From Psococerastis gibbosa (lineage: Eukaryota > Arthropoda > Insecta > Psocodea > Psocidae): a DNA stretch of 64,000 bases. The notes beneath the pieces were generated by a model. It made no database searches. It was not told where the DNA came from and worked only from the letters and a program-made list of their open reading frames with translations. Position 1 is the stretch's first letter. Each line of letters opens with the position of its first letter. The stretch is from the NCBI GenBank assembly GCA_963971405.1, contig OZ020489.1:38659047-38723046 (forward strand), written 5' to 3'. Made by a program: the position numbers and the translations under genes. This document shows, piece by piece, positions 1 through 11,356 of the stretch.

Positions 1-25
1 CTCACTAAATATTTTAATTTTTTAG

Positions 26-3000
26 ACCTGGTGGCACAGGATTTGGTGGTTTTGGCACTAGTACATCTGCAACACCTTCATTTGGATTTGGCACTACACC
101 TGCTGCCACTGCAACTACGGCATCCATCCAGCCAAGCACTGGCTTCCAATTGGGTGGCACTGGTTTCCAACAGAGCGCTACTCAGCCGACGACTGGTCTG
201 ACATTTGGGCAGCCTGCTACCAGTGCTCAACCGTTAACTGGTCTTTCGTTTGGCACCAACACGTCAGCATCAAGCGGATTTGCATTGGGTGGTGCTAGTA
301 CGGCGACACCATCTCTTTTTGCCACTCCTACTGCAACCCCTTCGTTTGGACTTGGAGCTGCAACTACCAGTGCTGCTCCAACCTTAGGTCAGTGTAAAAG
401 TAATGTCTAATTTGTTTATTTTTCATTTGAAACATATGCGGCCAGGCCACGAGTCAACGTCAAGAAATTGGGATTTATCCTCCGAAGCTCTGCTCTCACC
501 AATGACCCCAAAGGTCTACTTTCTACTTCCCTACCCATCAGATCACGGGCCTAAACGTGCCAAAGTAATGAATAAATATGGATTTGACGTCCCTTTTCTA
601 TTTCTAGCCCATTTTAGTATATTTTAATTATTATTTAGGAAGTTGATCTGATACAGTTCTTGGGACCCTTTCCACAGCATAATTGTTGTGATTACATCAG
701 TGTATCCCAATGATTCATATTATGACCATTGCCAATTAATCAACTGTTGAAAAACAGCACCTCAATCAATCAATCTTTGTCCATGACCCACCAAGGACCT
801 TGCCAGCAAGAACAGTCATGTTCAATGGCAAGTAAATCAGATCCACCTGGTCGATGTAGGCAGCCCCCAAAACAGTCTAACTGCACCCGCCACGGGGCTG
901 GGCAGTGGCCAACCAAAACCAGCCAGTCAGTGAATTTAAATTTCACCTAGTTAAATGCTCCTTCGTGGATACCAACAGGTTTTTACTTAGGCCAACCCAG
1001 TCAACCAGCTTCCACAGGAGGATTCACACTGGGAGCGACTGCAGCACCTTCACTTCTCGGTTCAACAACATCTGCACCAACGTTAAATTTTGGTCTTGGC
1101 AGTACTACAACTTCTACGCCTGGTCTTTCCTTAGGTAATTTTTGGTTTCCTATTTATACGTATGATAAGGAAAGCTTTGTGATGAGCAAAATCTTCGATT
1201 TCAGGATTTCTGTGGATTTGAGGTCCCAAGAACCAAAAAAGTAATTTAAACGGCTAAAAATTTTTTCTCAAAAACGGCTACAAAGATGTTCTTTAAATGC
1301 ACATGTATTGTAGTTTTTTGAGGTTTGCCCCAATTTTTACAGGAGTGCAATGCTTGGGCTACATAACGTGAAATCAGACTTAGTACCAATTTTGAGGTTT
1401 GCCCCGATTTTACTAGACAACAATACTTGGGCAGCCTATGACATCCCAAAATTTTGGGTGCTAGGCCTTAAGAGCAAAGTAGACACCCACACACTTGTAA
1501 TATGCCGAGTTTCTCACAAAATATTGATCAAAAAGCCATCATTGAGAGTAAACGTAGAATAACTGCTTCTCTACATTTGCAAGCATAGCATGTAACCGCT
1601 TGGCCACAGATCTTGAAGGCTTGAACCTAACCGAACTACATACTACGTATTAAAATGTAAAGGAACAGTTCTTCTATTTAAGATAATTATACTGTCATTT
1701 ACGGCTCTTTGATCTATATTTCATGAGAAATTCAATTTAAAAAAAAACGTAGGGGTGTCAGATTTTCTCTTAAGGGGCAAATGTATACTGTTTTCGGTGC
1801 TGACCCCTAGTTGAGTGTAAGAGAGGGCCTTATGGCCCTAACTCCGCTAGGGTGGTCTCAGCTATATTAAAGTCATTATTTATTTATTTATGTACCCTCT
1901 GCACACCTGTTTCGCAGATCATATTGATCATAGGCCTACGATGGTGGAATTAGTAAAGATTACGGATGTAAATAAATAAATATTTACTTTCTGTTTTATT
2001 ACTAAGCCAACCTAGCAGAGTTAGGACTATAAAGCCCTCTCTTACACTCAATCAGGAAAGCCCAGGACCGCCTGCTTTACATGTCCTCCGAAGCTTGGCC
2101 AGAATATGTTGCAACCAGCAACCTTTCGGGTGAAAGTGGGAGTCTGTACCAGTGTTTTTGTGTTAGTCCGAGTTAGTCTCTTAATGTAAATTGACATCTA
2201 TTCACAGTGTAAGATATTTTTTTCTTATATTATCCTTTTGTTATACGTATTATAGGTGGAGGGGGAGGACTTTTTGGTGCTTCAAGTTCGACTGGCCTCT
2301 CAACGGCTACCAGTACCTCCGCGACAGTGGGACTCGGTGGAGTGGATAGCTCTAGTTCCAAACTTGGCTTGTCGGGACCTGGTGCTGTAGAACAGAAACA
2401 TGTTAAAGACCATCTGCTTCCTGAGCCCTTACTTCAAACTTTCAACGACTTTGAGTGAGTATTATTTATGTTTTTGAGTACTCTAGCCATGGTTATAGCT
2501 AGGCTTGCGATACGTTCCGGTTTGGCCGGGACGTGTACCGGTTTAAAAGCCTTGTCGGGCGTCCCGGCTAGTCATGATTTTGTCCATGCTTTTTAAAATG
2601 AATTTATTATGCCCGTAATTGGTTGAGTCTATTCCCCCTATTACACACTAGAATATTGTTCCAATAGTGAAACATGTAGTGATTTGAACTTATAACTATA
2701 AAAAGTAGAATTATTTTTCTTGTTTCTATTACCGAGCCAACCTAGCGGAGTCTCTCTTAGACTCAACTAGGAAGGATTTTCCATTAAAAATTTACACTAA
2801 CTTTTTACACTACATAATTTTTTTTGCACCGGATAGTTTCAATTCTGTCCTTGTTGGAAGTTTGGAAAATATGGTAAGCCTTGTTACTATACAATTTTTG
2901 TTAGGACCGTTTATCCAAGTGGTTAACTCTTTCAGGGCTTTTGTGAAGCAGCAAAAACAAATTTCTTCCGACATTTCCCGGAGTAATTCGCAGCCTATAA

Positions 3001-6000
3001 AAAGAGTTCAAGAAGTCATTGAAACTATGGAGGTTTTACTGGCTCGCATAACTAATGGACTGACAATGAATGCTGTTGCTACAGATAAATTAAAGGTTGA
3101 AACAGCTCAGGTAGGTGATCGCTATTTTTTGTAAATACAATTTTCAAACTCAATGAAAAGATGTTTTTATTATTTTTATTACTTTTTTTTTGAATGTTAA
3201 TCGCATACAAACAATATAATAAATGTATCCGATTGACCTTTTTTTTTTTAATTGGGGTACAGGTGGTACCTGTGAGCACTTAAGCCTATTGGCCTTTTGT
3301 GCCCCCTACAACAAAGTATCTACATCACTTCTACATCACTTTCTCGAGGCCTATCTCCCTCAGGAGAGCCAGGATCTTGAGGGGATTCGGAAGTGGTAGG
3401 TCTTTTACATGTAACTGCAAGCTTCCCGAGCATGCTGCTCTTCTTCGTGCGATTGCATCGCATCGCATCGCAGGTCCTCCGCACCTTCATTGCAGAATCT
3501 GCAAGGCTATAGTTGTCTCCCCGTGAGGTGAGACTCCAGATATTTATCCCCAGAACCAAAGACGCCAAGGCCTGTTCTTGGTTTTGTACTTCCTTGCCTA
3601 GAGCCATCAGTAAACCACTTGATTGTGTGACTATTGAGAATTCCTGCTTTCCTGCATTCTTTCATTTTCCCTAATATAGTTTCGAATTCCCTCCTAAAAC
3701 AGTATTTTGGATGGATTCTATCGCTTGGCATATCCAGGCAGTGGTCAGACGTAGTCAGAGAGGCTGAGTCTCTCTTAATTGCCCTTCCACTCCTAATAAT
3801 GCCATTTCGGCTGAAGTTTCCACTGCAACATGGAGGGGTGGGAAGTCCAGTACTATCTCCATTGCTGCAGTGGGTAAGGATTTCACAGCCCCTGTAAAGC
3901 ATCATGTTATAGAATACGGGCTTCTGAATGTAGCCATAATTTGGATTATTCAAAGAAAAGTTCTCATATGGTTTGATTTTGCCATGTCCATGAAGCCATG
4001 ACCAATGGTATGGTTACAGCAGGAAAAGACAGGCTGGGCCTCTGTAGGTTAGTCACCGATGGGTGGGGAGCCGTGACGGACGCGCGAGCGCAGAGGTTAT
4101 GACAAGACTGATATAATGATATACTGTGGCGTTATCTACTGACTGTTGTATGAGTCACTAGAGCTCTATATAAGTTCTATATATGGGAGCGCGCCATAAA
4201 TATATCTTGAATTCTGATATGTTGGTATCATAGTTTGTTGAGTTACGACACGTCTCATCAGATTGCATGGCGTGTAGAGATTCGCCCAAGTACATGCACG
4301 CTACCACCTTGCTATCGAAGTCAATGTATAATCATTATTATTGTATATTACCAATGATCTTTGATTAGCATCATTTTCTGCTCTTTTTTACCCTAATTGA
4401 ACGTAAGACAGGGCCACCGCTATGGTGGTTTAGTAAAAAATAAAGTCACAACTTCGTAAGCTGCATCATAGAGGGAACAATAGAAGGCGTCAACTGTCCT
4501 GGGTGCCCGAGAAAAAAGTTTCTGCAGCAAGTTATGGAGGATGTAGGGGCCAAGACATACGTGGAGCTGACGAGGGAGTGCCAGGATCGAGGGGAGTGGA
4601 GGCATCGTAGTCACATGTTGCTGCCAACCAGCCATCCGGCTGTAACTTGAGGAAGAAGAAAGTCATTATTTATCTAGTTATTACTAATTCACTACTGATC
4701 ACTGTGAAATTCATTTGTGCTAAAGGAGTGCCCGCTTTCCTCTAAATGTCTCTGTTCTCTAACGTTTTCAGGGTCTTAGTAATGTTGATATGGCTCAACG
4801 TCTTCGAGAAACACCGACGGCGGTGGGTGTCGAGGACGGACCGGATCAATATTTTTCTGATTTAGTGTCGCGGTTTGAAACTGATGCGTCAAGACTTAAG
4901 GCCCAAGTGGAAGACGCCGAACGTCATATGCGGTCCATTAGTCAAAACTCTGCAATCTCTCCTCAAGGTAATTATATTGGTTCTGATTATTAAGGCGCAT
5001 AGTCCACCGACCTCGTTTTTTATAGTGAGCCTGATATTGACGTGGTAGCAGGCATTAAAGACAGTCTTTAATGTAGTAAAGAGACAGTCTTTAGTCTTTA
5101 TCAGGCTCACTATAAAAAACGAGGTCGGTGGACTTTGCGCCTTAGCTGCAATCGGAGGGGGTGAAACCTTATGGGCGTATAACAACTAATAAATATATTT
5201 GTTTGTGCAATAGTAATTACCTCGATGAAGGTTGTAACAGGGCGTTATTTCGTAACCAGTTTCATTTCCATTAGGTGCCCATTCCATTGACCGGCTAGGG
5301 CTATTTCCAACAACGGTGACGTGGTAGCAGACATTCAAGACTTAGGTGGCGTTTCCACCGACCTCGCATTGCAGAATTGACGGAAATGTTTATTTTCCTC
5401 TATGCAATAGTTAAAATTGATCAATGATCATACAGTAAAATCACAAACAAGCAAACTAAAATTAAAAAATGGCGTCATGGGATATGTTAAGTACAAACAT
5501 TTTAATATATTTCTATAAAAAGAAAAATTATAATTTCCGTCAATGTCATTTGCATTCTGCAATGTGAGATCGGTGGAAACGTCACCTAAGTCTTGAATGT
5601 CTGCTACCACGTCACCGTTGTTGGAAATAGCCATAGCCGGTCAATGGAATGGGCGCCATAGTGCCTGCACCTTACATTTGACTGTAAACCAGGCGATACA
5701 TCGCATCCACGAGTCTCTCGTAGCGCAAGCTGTACAGGTTGAAATGCTGCGCGTGCTGATAGTAGCAGGAGCCGAACAGCATAGATGCCCCGCCTCTTCC
5801 CGTTTGACTGTATAGCTGTAGCAAATGAAGAAAACATGCTGGCGCTGCGTCCCATCCACAAGTTGCTCGTAGCATTGACAGCACGTGTTCAAACGCTGCA
5901 CTGGGAGCAGCTCAATAGTTCAGATACCTGCGTCTCTTTCCTTTAGACTGACAATGGCGCAGAAGATCACGGCCCATAGACATAGTAAAACTATAGACTC

Positions 6001-9000
6001 ATCGTAAACATTCGGGTTGAAGCCGCTTGACTTCGGCTATTTCCGTAGTATAGGACCAGATTGAGCCTTTTGCCATTTGATACCATGTTAACATTTTATT
6101 TTTTATTTGATTATTTAAAGATTATTTTGAACGGAAAATCATGCCAACTAACCAGCAATATTTTTATGCAGAACTTGGAGTACTTTTAATTTACATTTTA
6201 AACAATATTTTAAGGAAAGTTTTCCCTACTTTTAGATAAAAATAAAAATTTTTTAATGCAGATCTTTCATTACTTTTAATTTAAATTTTAAACAATATAT
6301 ATAATAAATGTAAATAATAAATATAATTATATATGAAACAAAAAAGAAAACTATAAAGAAAACATATAATAAAACTATTAAATTTGAATTTCCCGCCAAA
6401 ATGCACCTATAAGTAGGCGTTGTCATGGCTTCAGTCTTGCAGCACAGCCGAAATACGACATGGTGGCTCCATAGTTTTATTAGCTCCATGTCACGGCCTA
6501 TTAGCCCGGATTCTTCTGTCTCCTTGTTAGACTCCGGCCGTGAAAGCCTTCGGTACAGACATTGCGCTGTGACCAGCTGTACAGATACCTATATATGGGC
6601 CTGTGTTGACACATGTATGCCTGTGTCGCGATGGGCCGCCCGCTTACATAGCATGTGGGGACCAGCTGTGACTTCAACTGTCAACATTCGATGACCTGAG
6701 GAGGCTGGCCGAGGATAGAACGATCCGGAGCGTGTTGCTGCTGGGTTTTTCACCAGAAGAAGAAGAAAGATCTGTGCCTACTTCCTTTTGACTGTAAACT
6801 TGTAGGAAATACAATTAATTGTCAATGGCATAGAATGCCACAGATGACGCAGACGGTGCGTTCAGACCCAGCACTTTCTTACCCTAGGAGGAGCGGAATA
6901 GTACAGACACCTGTTTGCATTAGACTGTAAACCTGTAGAAAATACAAGTAATTATTATTTGCAGAGCTGACGCTGGCGATGCGTCGCATCCACGAGTCAC
7001 TCGTAGCGCTGGCAGCACGTGTTCAGACGCAGCACGTGCAGACCTTAGGAGCAGCAGAGCAGTACAGATACCTTCGCCACGTATACCTGAAGGAAGATAT
7101 GCCGGCAGTCCCTAAACCAGCCGGGGCGAATTGGCGCCAGTCTGGGCAACGCAGCTTGGCAGGGCCCACCGCCTTCTGCGACACTTCCGGAGTGGCGAAC
7201 CTCAGTGCTGACGCCCTGTCCATGCTGTCTGGATCCGTTCCAGTGGCGCCCCCCGTCTCCACGTCAGGTGGGTTCTTTAGGTGATTTCTTTCTGTTAGCG
7301 TGAATGGTACACAAGAGTTCCATGTAGTGCATGTTTGACGCTAAGCCATATATTTTGAATAGAGTAGAGTAGTGCCTGAGAACAAGGGACGCGAAGTTTC
7401 TGACACTGTTTTGCGTAGTTTGTGAAATAAAAGGTTTTGTAATGTTACAAATTGTATTATTAGTTTTAATAGTATGATTAAGTTGAATAATTTCTATAAT
7501 ATCGAAAGACACGACAAGATGTTCTTCTTATTCTTGTCTGATTCAAAGAGACGGTTGGTGGAGAGATGTCGAGTTCTTGTGACCTGGCAACATTCTATTT
7601 CAGAATACTCGTATGTCGCTTTTTGGGAAATTTTTCGATTGTCTCATATGTATATACGATGGAACTCTTGTCTAAAACACAGGACGGACTGGGTAGCCCC
7701 CACCAACGAGGTTCATTTTTGGTTGATTTTAGTAGATGGCAACACCAGCTGCAAAGATATCCGCGTTGATTTTTTATGCCTCAATAATATTTTAAAATTA
7801 TTTTATTTATATATTACTTTAAGTTTCTATAAATCATGGAGAATATATATTTTAAATTATATGCAACGCAATAAGCTCCAGGCATAGTAAAAATATTATA
7901 AAAGAATATTAAAAGGATTAAATAGATGCTAAGAACTTAGTTTTCACATACAAACGGCGGCCATATTGAATAACAGGATATCTCATTGTCGTCAGTGCTC
8001 CAAGTGACCAAAACTGTCCCTACTGAGCCTTACTATTGGTATCCCTATAGTGGAATCTGAAAGATACCACACTCCGTTTTAAACAAAATGTCAGTTTTGT
8101 TATATCCTTTTCCAATGGATGGCGAAAGGCTAAAGTATCTGTTGAATAAAATTACACTTACCGTAGACTGGAAGCCGCCCTACACAATTCATTAAGCCTA
8201 GGTTCGCCATCTTAAGTTGTATAAAATTTCCTCGGAATCCCTATTGGAGTTATGACAGTGGAGTAGCTGACATTTATGTATTTAAATTCATATTATCTGT
8301 ATTTAACCCCTTCGTTTCCCTTCGGGGTGGGCTATAAAGAGATAGAAATATATCTTTATCGGTTTTTATCAGATCTTCTGAATTTGGATGCTGATACTTT
8401 AGTTAGGTATTCACTGAAGTTTCTTAGAGGGAAGCGGCAAGGGGGTAGCGTGCTTGTATTGGTGCGAGTCTCAACACACCTTGCGATCGGAGACGTGTCG
8501 CAACTCGACACAAGTAGCTATTGGCATTGAATATATAACACTAACGTTAAATTGTATTCAATGCTATTAGTTACTTAGTGAGGTGTTCGAAGAGGTTAAT
8601 CGGATACATTCATTAAATTGTTTCTACGCGATGTACCGTACCTTTTATATATACATAATGTTTCCTTTTGCGAAAGAATTTTTTGCTGTTTTTATCATAA
8701 TTTATGATTTGGGACATAACGTTATTGTAATAATAAATTATTAAGAAGAAATCCATTAAGAATTTTTTTTCTGGTTTTAATATTGTCTTCCTTCCAAATG
8801 GGGTAATTTTAATAACTACATGTACGTTGTACTAGTAGCACTCTTCTTTAGTCGCAATCTATAGATTGGTTTGCAGCAAATATATCGATCTCCTCTATTC
8901 ACATCTGTCCTGGGCCGTTCTGTTGAGTTCGAAGTAGGTGTCGCATATCATATCTTACTGATTTCATACACCATAATTCCTTTACACCAAGGAAGGCATA

Positions 9001-11024
9001 CTCAGATAACCTCAAGTTAGATATGAGATGCGAAGCCTACTAAAAGAACTGTCGTCGTATCGTTCAATTTTAAGTCGAAAATTAATTAGATTGTATACAT
9101 GTAATTATGAATTTTAAATATGAACCGCTCTACTTAGGCTTGTTTCACTGTGTCTCATATTATAGCAAACATTAAGGCAGCCCTTCAATATGGCTTTTTT
9201 AGTTATTTTTTTTATATTTTGTCCTGTAGCCCGATCATGGCGATTAAGGGTTATTATAATATACTGGGGTTTACTTTTTAATGCCGCAGTAGTGAAATAT
9301 GCCCTGGAAATTGAAATTAATAAATTATTTATAAGAGCATGGTTGAATTGTTTAATAATTGAAGGAAATACTAATAAAAATTAAAATGTACTGGTAAAAT
9401 TTTGAAATATAATAAGAATTTTAATTAATGTGTCTACATCTAAGCGAGAAACAATTGAAAACTCACCAAAAATTTATCATTTGGAATTTCCCGCGTATTT
9501 TGCACTCATTTGTTTAAAACAGTTGAATAAACCCCTGTATTATAATAATCCCAATTCGCCATGATCGGGCTGCAAATGTTTTTGCAGGCTTAAAGCATGT
9601 GAGAGAATGTGACTATTGAGATAGCGCCCACTTAAATTCCCTAGGTGGGAAACAAATTGTTATGTTCCTCAAGCAGGATTTTTAATTGGATTTTATTATT
9701 ATTAACTTTGTTGTTGGCCATGACTGTGTATTATGATAATCCTTTGTTGGAAAAAACACTATTGCATTTTTTTTATAGTGTTACTTTAAGAGCCAATGTG
9801 AATACTCCCCACTTATTTTACAAAGTAGACTTTCACAGCAAATAGTGATCAAAATGCTAAGAAACATTTCTTCTGTTTGTCCTGATATTTTTGACATGCG
9901 AGATATTTGCTTTTCCCCCTCCCATTGTCTCTTAAGGGTTGCAACAAATAATTCTAAAAAAATATACATAAATGGCTTCAGTTGGGTAGATTGGTAACAT
10001 ATTAAGCGTGTATGCATGCATTTTCGAATGGATTCTTCTTCTGTTGACATAAATTTTATTTCTTATACTGTACCTATCTATTATAGTATGGTTGATGGAC
10101 GTGGAATGGTATGATTTCTTTCTTTGCTACTGTCTTTCCTTTCCATTTGAGTCTTGAGTAGTTTACTTATAAAGTGCCTCTATTTTTTTTTCGCTCGAAT
10201 GTCCTCAATATGGTCAGTATTGGTCAGTTTTGTTTGTCTCTAATTTTGGGCAACTAAATTTCCTAGGCCAACTAACAAATACAGTACCACTATTAAGATG
10301 TAATATTAAGGGACCGGGGAGACGTTTCGAAAAGAAACAAAAAGCTATTTTCATGCCTTGACCAGTTGGTGAAAAATTCAGAAATTCAAAAAGTATTTTT
10401 GACGGGAACGAACGTTGCAGTGCTATTTAAAACTAGCCGGAATGATGGGAAAACATTTGTTTCAACATGCGTATGTTTTATAGACAAAATGGCTGCCACA
10501 TTTTGTGCAGAAAAAAAAATAGGGGCCAAAGCTTTTGTAGTTTGTAGGGCACTATATACCCGGGTATATTGTCATCCGCCATTTTGTATCCTATAATTCC
10601 TATATGGTAAGTATTGAAGTATTAAGTTAAGAAAGTAAAAGATTGAAAAGAACGAAAACACTGTTTAGTATTTTTTTATTAAACACTTCCCTAATTGGTA
10701 GAACGTTTTTTAAATGATAATAAATAACGATAAATTTCTAAAAAGAAATAGGTTAACACCCAATGCTTTGCTTATAGAGCAGACTCTAAATGGCGGATGA
10801 CAATACCTGTCTAATATAGAGCCCTGCCCTAGTAGTTTGATTGAAGATGAGAGGTCACCGTCAGCATTGAGTTCAATTTTTTAGGTTGGTTCGGACCCCC
10901 CGCAGGAAACAGTGGCGGCCCTTTCGGATCCCTGTCGCCGCCTGCGTTGAACTCGTCTGTAGACAACAGCGCCGGACTGCAGCTGGCAAAGCCGCCCGTA
11001 GGAAACAAGCGGAACAAACGCTAG
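26..11024 (+). CDS. Nup58: Nucleoporin p58/p45 (Nup58), 5'-partial, seven coding exons
   Basis: FG-repeat subunit of the Nup62-Nup54-Nup58 complex that lines the nuclear-pore channel. Coding exons with GT-AG borders and one continuous frame: 26-387, 991-1134, 2256-2454, 2936-3110, 4772-4967, 6965-7267, 10885-11024. Exons 1-3 encode a Gly/Ser/Thr-rich FG domain (FGFG, LTFG and FGLG motifs). The end of exon 3 and exons 4-6 encode the helical coiled-coil part (for example VKDHLLPEPLLQTF, RRIHESLVALAARVQ) that in this family binds Nup54 and Nup62. The last exon gives a short FG tail ending KPPVGNKRNKR, close to the basic tail of vertebrate Nup58. Upstream exons lie left of the window. Introns are loaded with SINE, LINE and hairpin copies, and the intron before exon 6 holds decayed copies of that exon. 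Identification is from recognised family sequence, not a search. Confidence 0.93.
1157..1460 (+). repeat. Dispersed repeat of the TTTGTGATG type
   Basis: TAAGGAAAGCTTTGTGATG, GGATTTGAGGTCCCAAGAACC, AAAACGGCTACAA; shared with 15.2, 34.2, 47.2 and 57.1 kb. No coding capacity; class unknown. Confidence 0.6.
1803..1891 (+). repeat. tRNA-derived SINE family A, 3' part
   Basis: TTGAGTGTAAGAGAGGGCCT then TAACTCCGCTAGGGTGG and a TTTA-repeat tail. Confidence 0.7.
1972..2152 (-). repeat. tRNA-derived SINE family A
   Basis: On the minus strand it runs from a diverged tRNA-like head, through GGACATGTAAAGCAGGC and TAACTCTGCTAGGTTGG, to a TTTA-type tail. Confidence 0.72.
2716..2776 (-). repeat. SINE family A fragment
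   Basis: CCTAGTTGAGTCTAAGAGAG and CTCCGCTAGGTTGG on the minus strand. Confidence 0.55.
3183..3240 (+). repeat. SINE family B, 5' fragment
   Basis: GTTAATCGCATACAAACAAT and ATGTATCCGATTGACC, as in the complete copies at 54.6 and 62.4 kb. Confidence 0.6.
3247..3960 (-). mobile_element. LINE fragment with RNase H segment
   Basis: Minus strand encodes KWFTDGSRQGS...TGLGVFG (RNase H start) and, in another frame, CRFCNEGAEDLRC (cysteine cluster seen at the end of I/Jockey/R1-type LINEs). 5'-truncated and frame-broken. Nearly identical to 50.7-51.1 kb. Carries GCATCGCATCGCATCGCAG microsatellite. Confidence 0.8.
4240..4325 (+). repeat. SINE family B, 3' fragment
   Basis: GAGTTACGACACGTCTC, GCATGGCGTGTAGA and ACCTTGCTATCGAAGTC. 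With 3183-3240 it may be one SINE split by about 1 kb including a LINE. Confidence 0.6.
4384..4690 (+). repeat. SINE family A 3' part, split by a LINE tail
   Basis: ATTGAACGTAAGACAGGG at the left and GTCATTATTTATCTAG at the right belong to one SINE tail; the LINE tail at 4449-4658 sits between two AAAGTCA copies. Confidence 0.65.
4449..4658 (+). mobile_element. LINE 3' tail inserted in a SINE
   Basis: Encodes RKKFLQQVMEDVGAKTYVEL and DRGEWRHRSH, typical of the last residues of a LINE reverse-transcriptase ORF, then a GAA-type tail. AAAGTCA at both sides. Shares CCAGCCATCCGGCTG with the 24.4-kb tail. Confidence 0.7.
4994..5141. repeat. GGCG hairpin element (arm type cctcgtttttt)
   Basis: Palindrome of 148 bp in Nup58 intron 5. 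Ends GGCGCATAGTCCACCGACC and its mirror; the core GACGTGGTAGCAGGCAT is kept on the left arm only. Both arms carry GTCCACC where most relatives have TTCCACC. Confidence 0.85.
5274..5657. repeat. GGCG hairpin element, outer member of a nested pair
   Basis: Arms: GGTGCCCATTCCATTGACC, then GGCTAGGGCTATTTCCAAC, then the core GTGGTAGCAGACATTCAAG, mirrored on the right (ends TTCCATTGACC on both arms). Its centre, ...AAGACTTA|TAAGTCTT..., is split by the inner element at 5345-5586. Confidence 0.8.
5345..5586. repeat. GGCG hairpin element, inner member of a nested pair
   Basis: Arms GGTGGCGTTTCCACCGACC and GCATTGCAGAAT, mirrored, sitting exactly in the loop of the outer palindrome between TTA and TAA. 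Its middle is an A+T-rich unique segment containing AAAATGGCGTCATGG. The same nest occurs at 18950-19335. Confidence 0.8.
5676..5820 (+). pseudogene. Decayed tandem relic 1 of Nup58 exon 6
   Basis: Reads H-R-I-H-E-S-L-V-A then diverges, against R-R-I-H-E-S-L-V-A in the live exon at 6965. It is preceded by the same intron motif TTTGACTGTAAAC found before the other copies. Similarity covers roughly the first 110 bases of the exon, and the reading runs into a stop. I see no usable donor, so it is unlikely to be spliced in. Confidence 0.75.
5821..5960 (+). pseudogene. Decayed tandem relic 2 of Nup58 exon 6
   Basis: Best preserved relic: LALRPIHKLLVALTARVQT aligns with LAMRRIHESLVALAARVQT of exon 6, and the following bases still resemble the exon (AGTTCAGATACC against AGTACAGATACC). 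It then runs into the intron-like motif CTTTAGACTGACAATGG. No acceptor AG after a pyrimidine run is visible. Confidence 0.8.
6425..6770 (+). mobile_element. LINE 3' tail in the Nup58 exon-relic array
   Basis: Ends FDDLRRLAEDRTIRS...SPEEEERS followed by AGAAGAAGAAGAAAG. Left boundary uncertain. Confidence 0.55.
6777..6960 (+). pseudogene. Decayed tandem relic 3 of Nup58 exon 6, next to the live exon
   Basis: Contains GACGCAGACGGTGCGTTCAG and AGTACAGACACC, matching the middle of exon 6. It is flanked on both sides by the repeat-unit motif GACTGTAAAC(C/T)TGTAG, the second copy of which forms the end of the intron before the live exon. More eroded than relics 1 and 2. It is separated from them by A+T-rich DNA and a LINE tail, so an older tandem array was later split. 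Confidence 0.65.
8452..8645 (-). repeat. Dispersed repeat, SINE family B
   Basis: On the minus strand: AATCGCGTAGAAAC-like start, CGAGTTGCGACACGTCTCC and ACTCGCACC. An extra segment with ATTGAATATATAACACTAAC interrupts it. Confidence 0.65.
8840..9060. repeat. Second copy of the GATTGGTTTGCAGCA repeat
   Basis: AATCTATAGATTGGTTTGCAG and GTTGAGTTCGAAG; follows SINE B in Nup58 intron 6. The rest of that intron (7268-10884) is A+T-rich with the MITEs listed and no gene. Confidence 0.5.
9228..9571. repeat. MITE with AGCCCGATCATGGCGA ends, full length
   Basis: 344-bp A+T-rich element in Nup58 intron 6 with inverted ends AGCCCGATCATGGCGATT and mirror. No coding capacity. The reverse orientation of this copy matches 46677-46978 almost throughout. 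Confidence 0.82.
10546..10832. repeat. hAT-like MITE with near-perfect 8-bp duplication
   Basis: Inverted ends AGGGCA...TATTGTCATCCGCCATTT, flanked by TAGTTTGT and TAGTTTGA. 287 bp, non-coding, 52 bases before the last Nup58 exon. Confidence 0.72.
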
Positions 11025-11092
11025 CAGCAGGCTGAGCTAAGGAACTTAAGACTGCAGTCTTTCCTTAGCGAATGAAGATCTTGATGTTTATA

Positions 11093-11098
11093 AATAAA
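11093..11098 (+). terminator. Likely Nup58 poly(A) signal
   Basis: AATAAA 69 bases after the Nup58 stop codon. A second AATAAA lies at 11233-11238. Either would end a short 3' UTR. No transcript evidence is available. Confidence 0.5.
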
Positions 11099-11356
11099 AC
11101 AAACTATGCAAGCAATGGACAACTTTCCTATAGAATTAGTGAACTTATTAGTGAAGTGCATCATACGACATGGGCCATAGCTATAGGTTTAGTTAAGAGT
11201 GTCATTTTATTGGATTTATAGGTCAGTTTGCTAATAAATGATTATTTAATTATTATTATTAGTTTAATTTTGATGACTTTATCATGCAAGACCTTCATTC
11301 TTGAATTCTCTGGCTCACCATGAACTTTCCAATAGATTTTAAACATTTGCCATATA

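Noticed and set aside
2496-2600. GGCTTGCGATACGTTCCGG segment as an hAT element
   Set aside because: One end resembles the TAGGCTTGCCA family, but no second end or duplication was found.
5597-5815. 72-codon ORF as a gene
   Set aside because: Overlaps a hairpin arm and Nup58 exon relic 1; the reading is explained by those.
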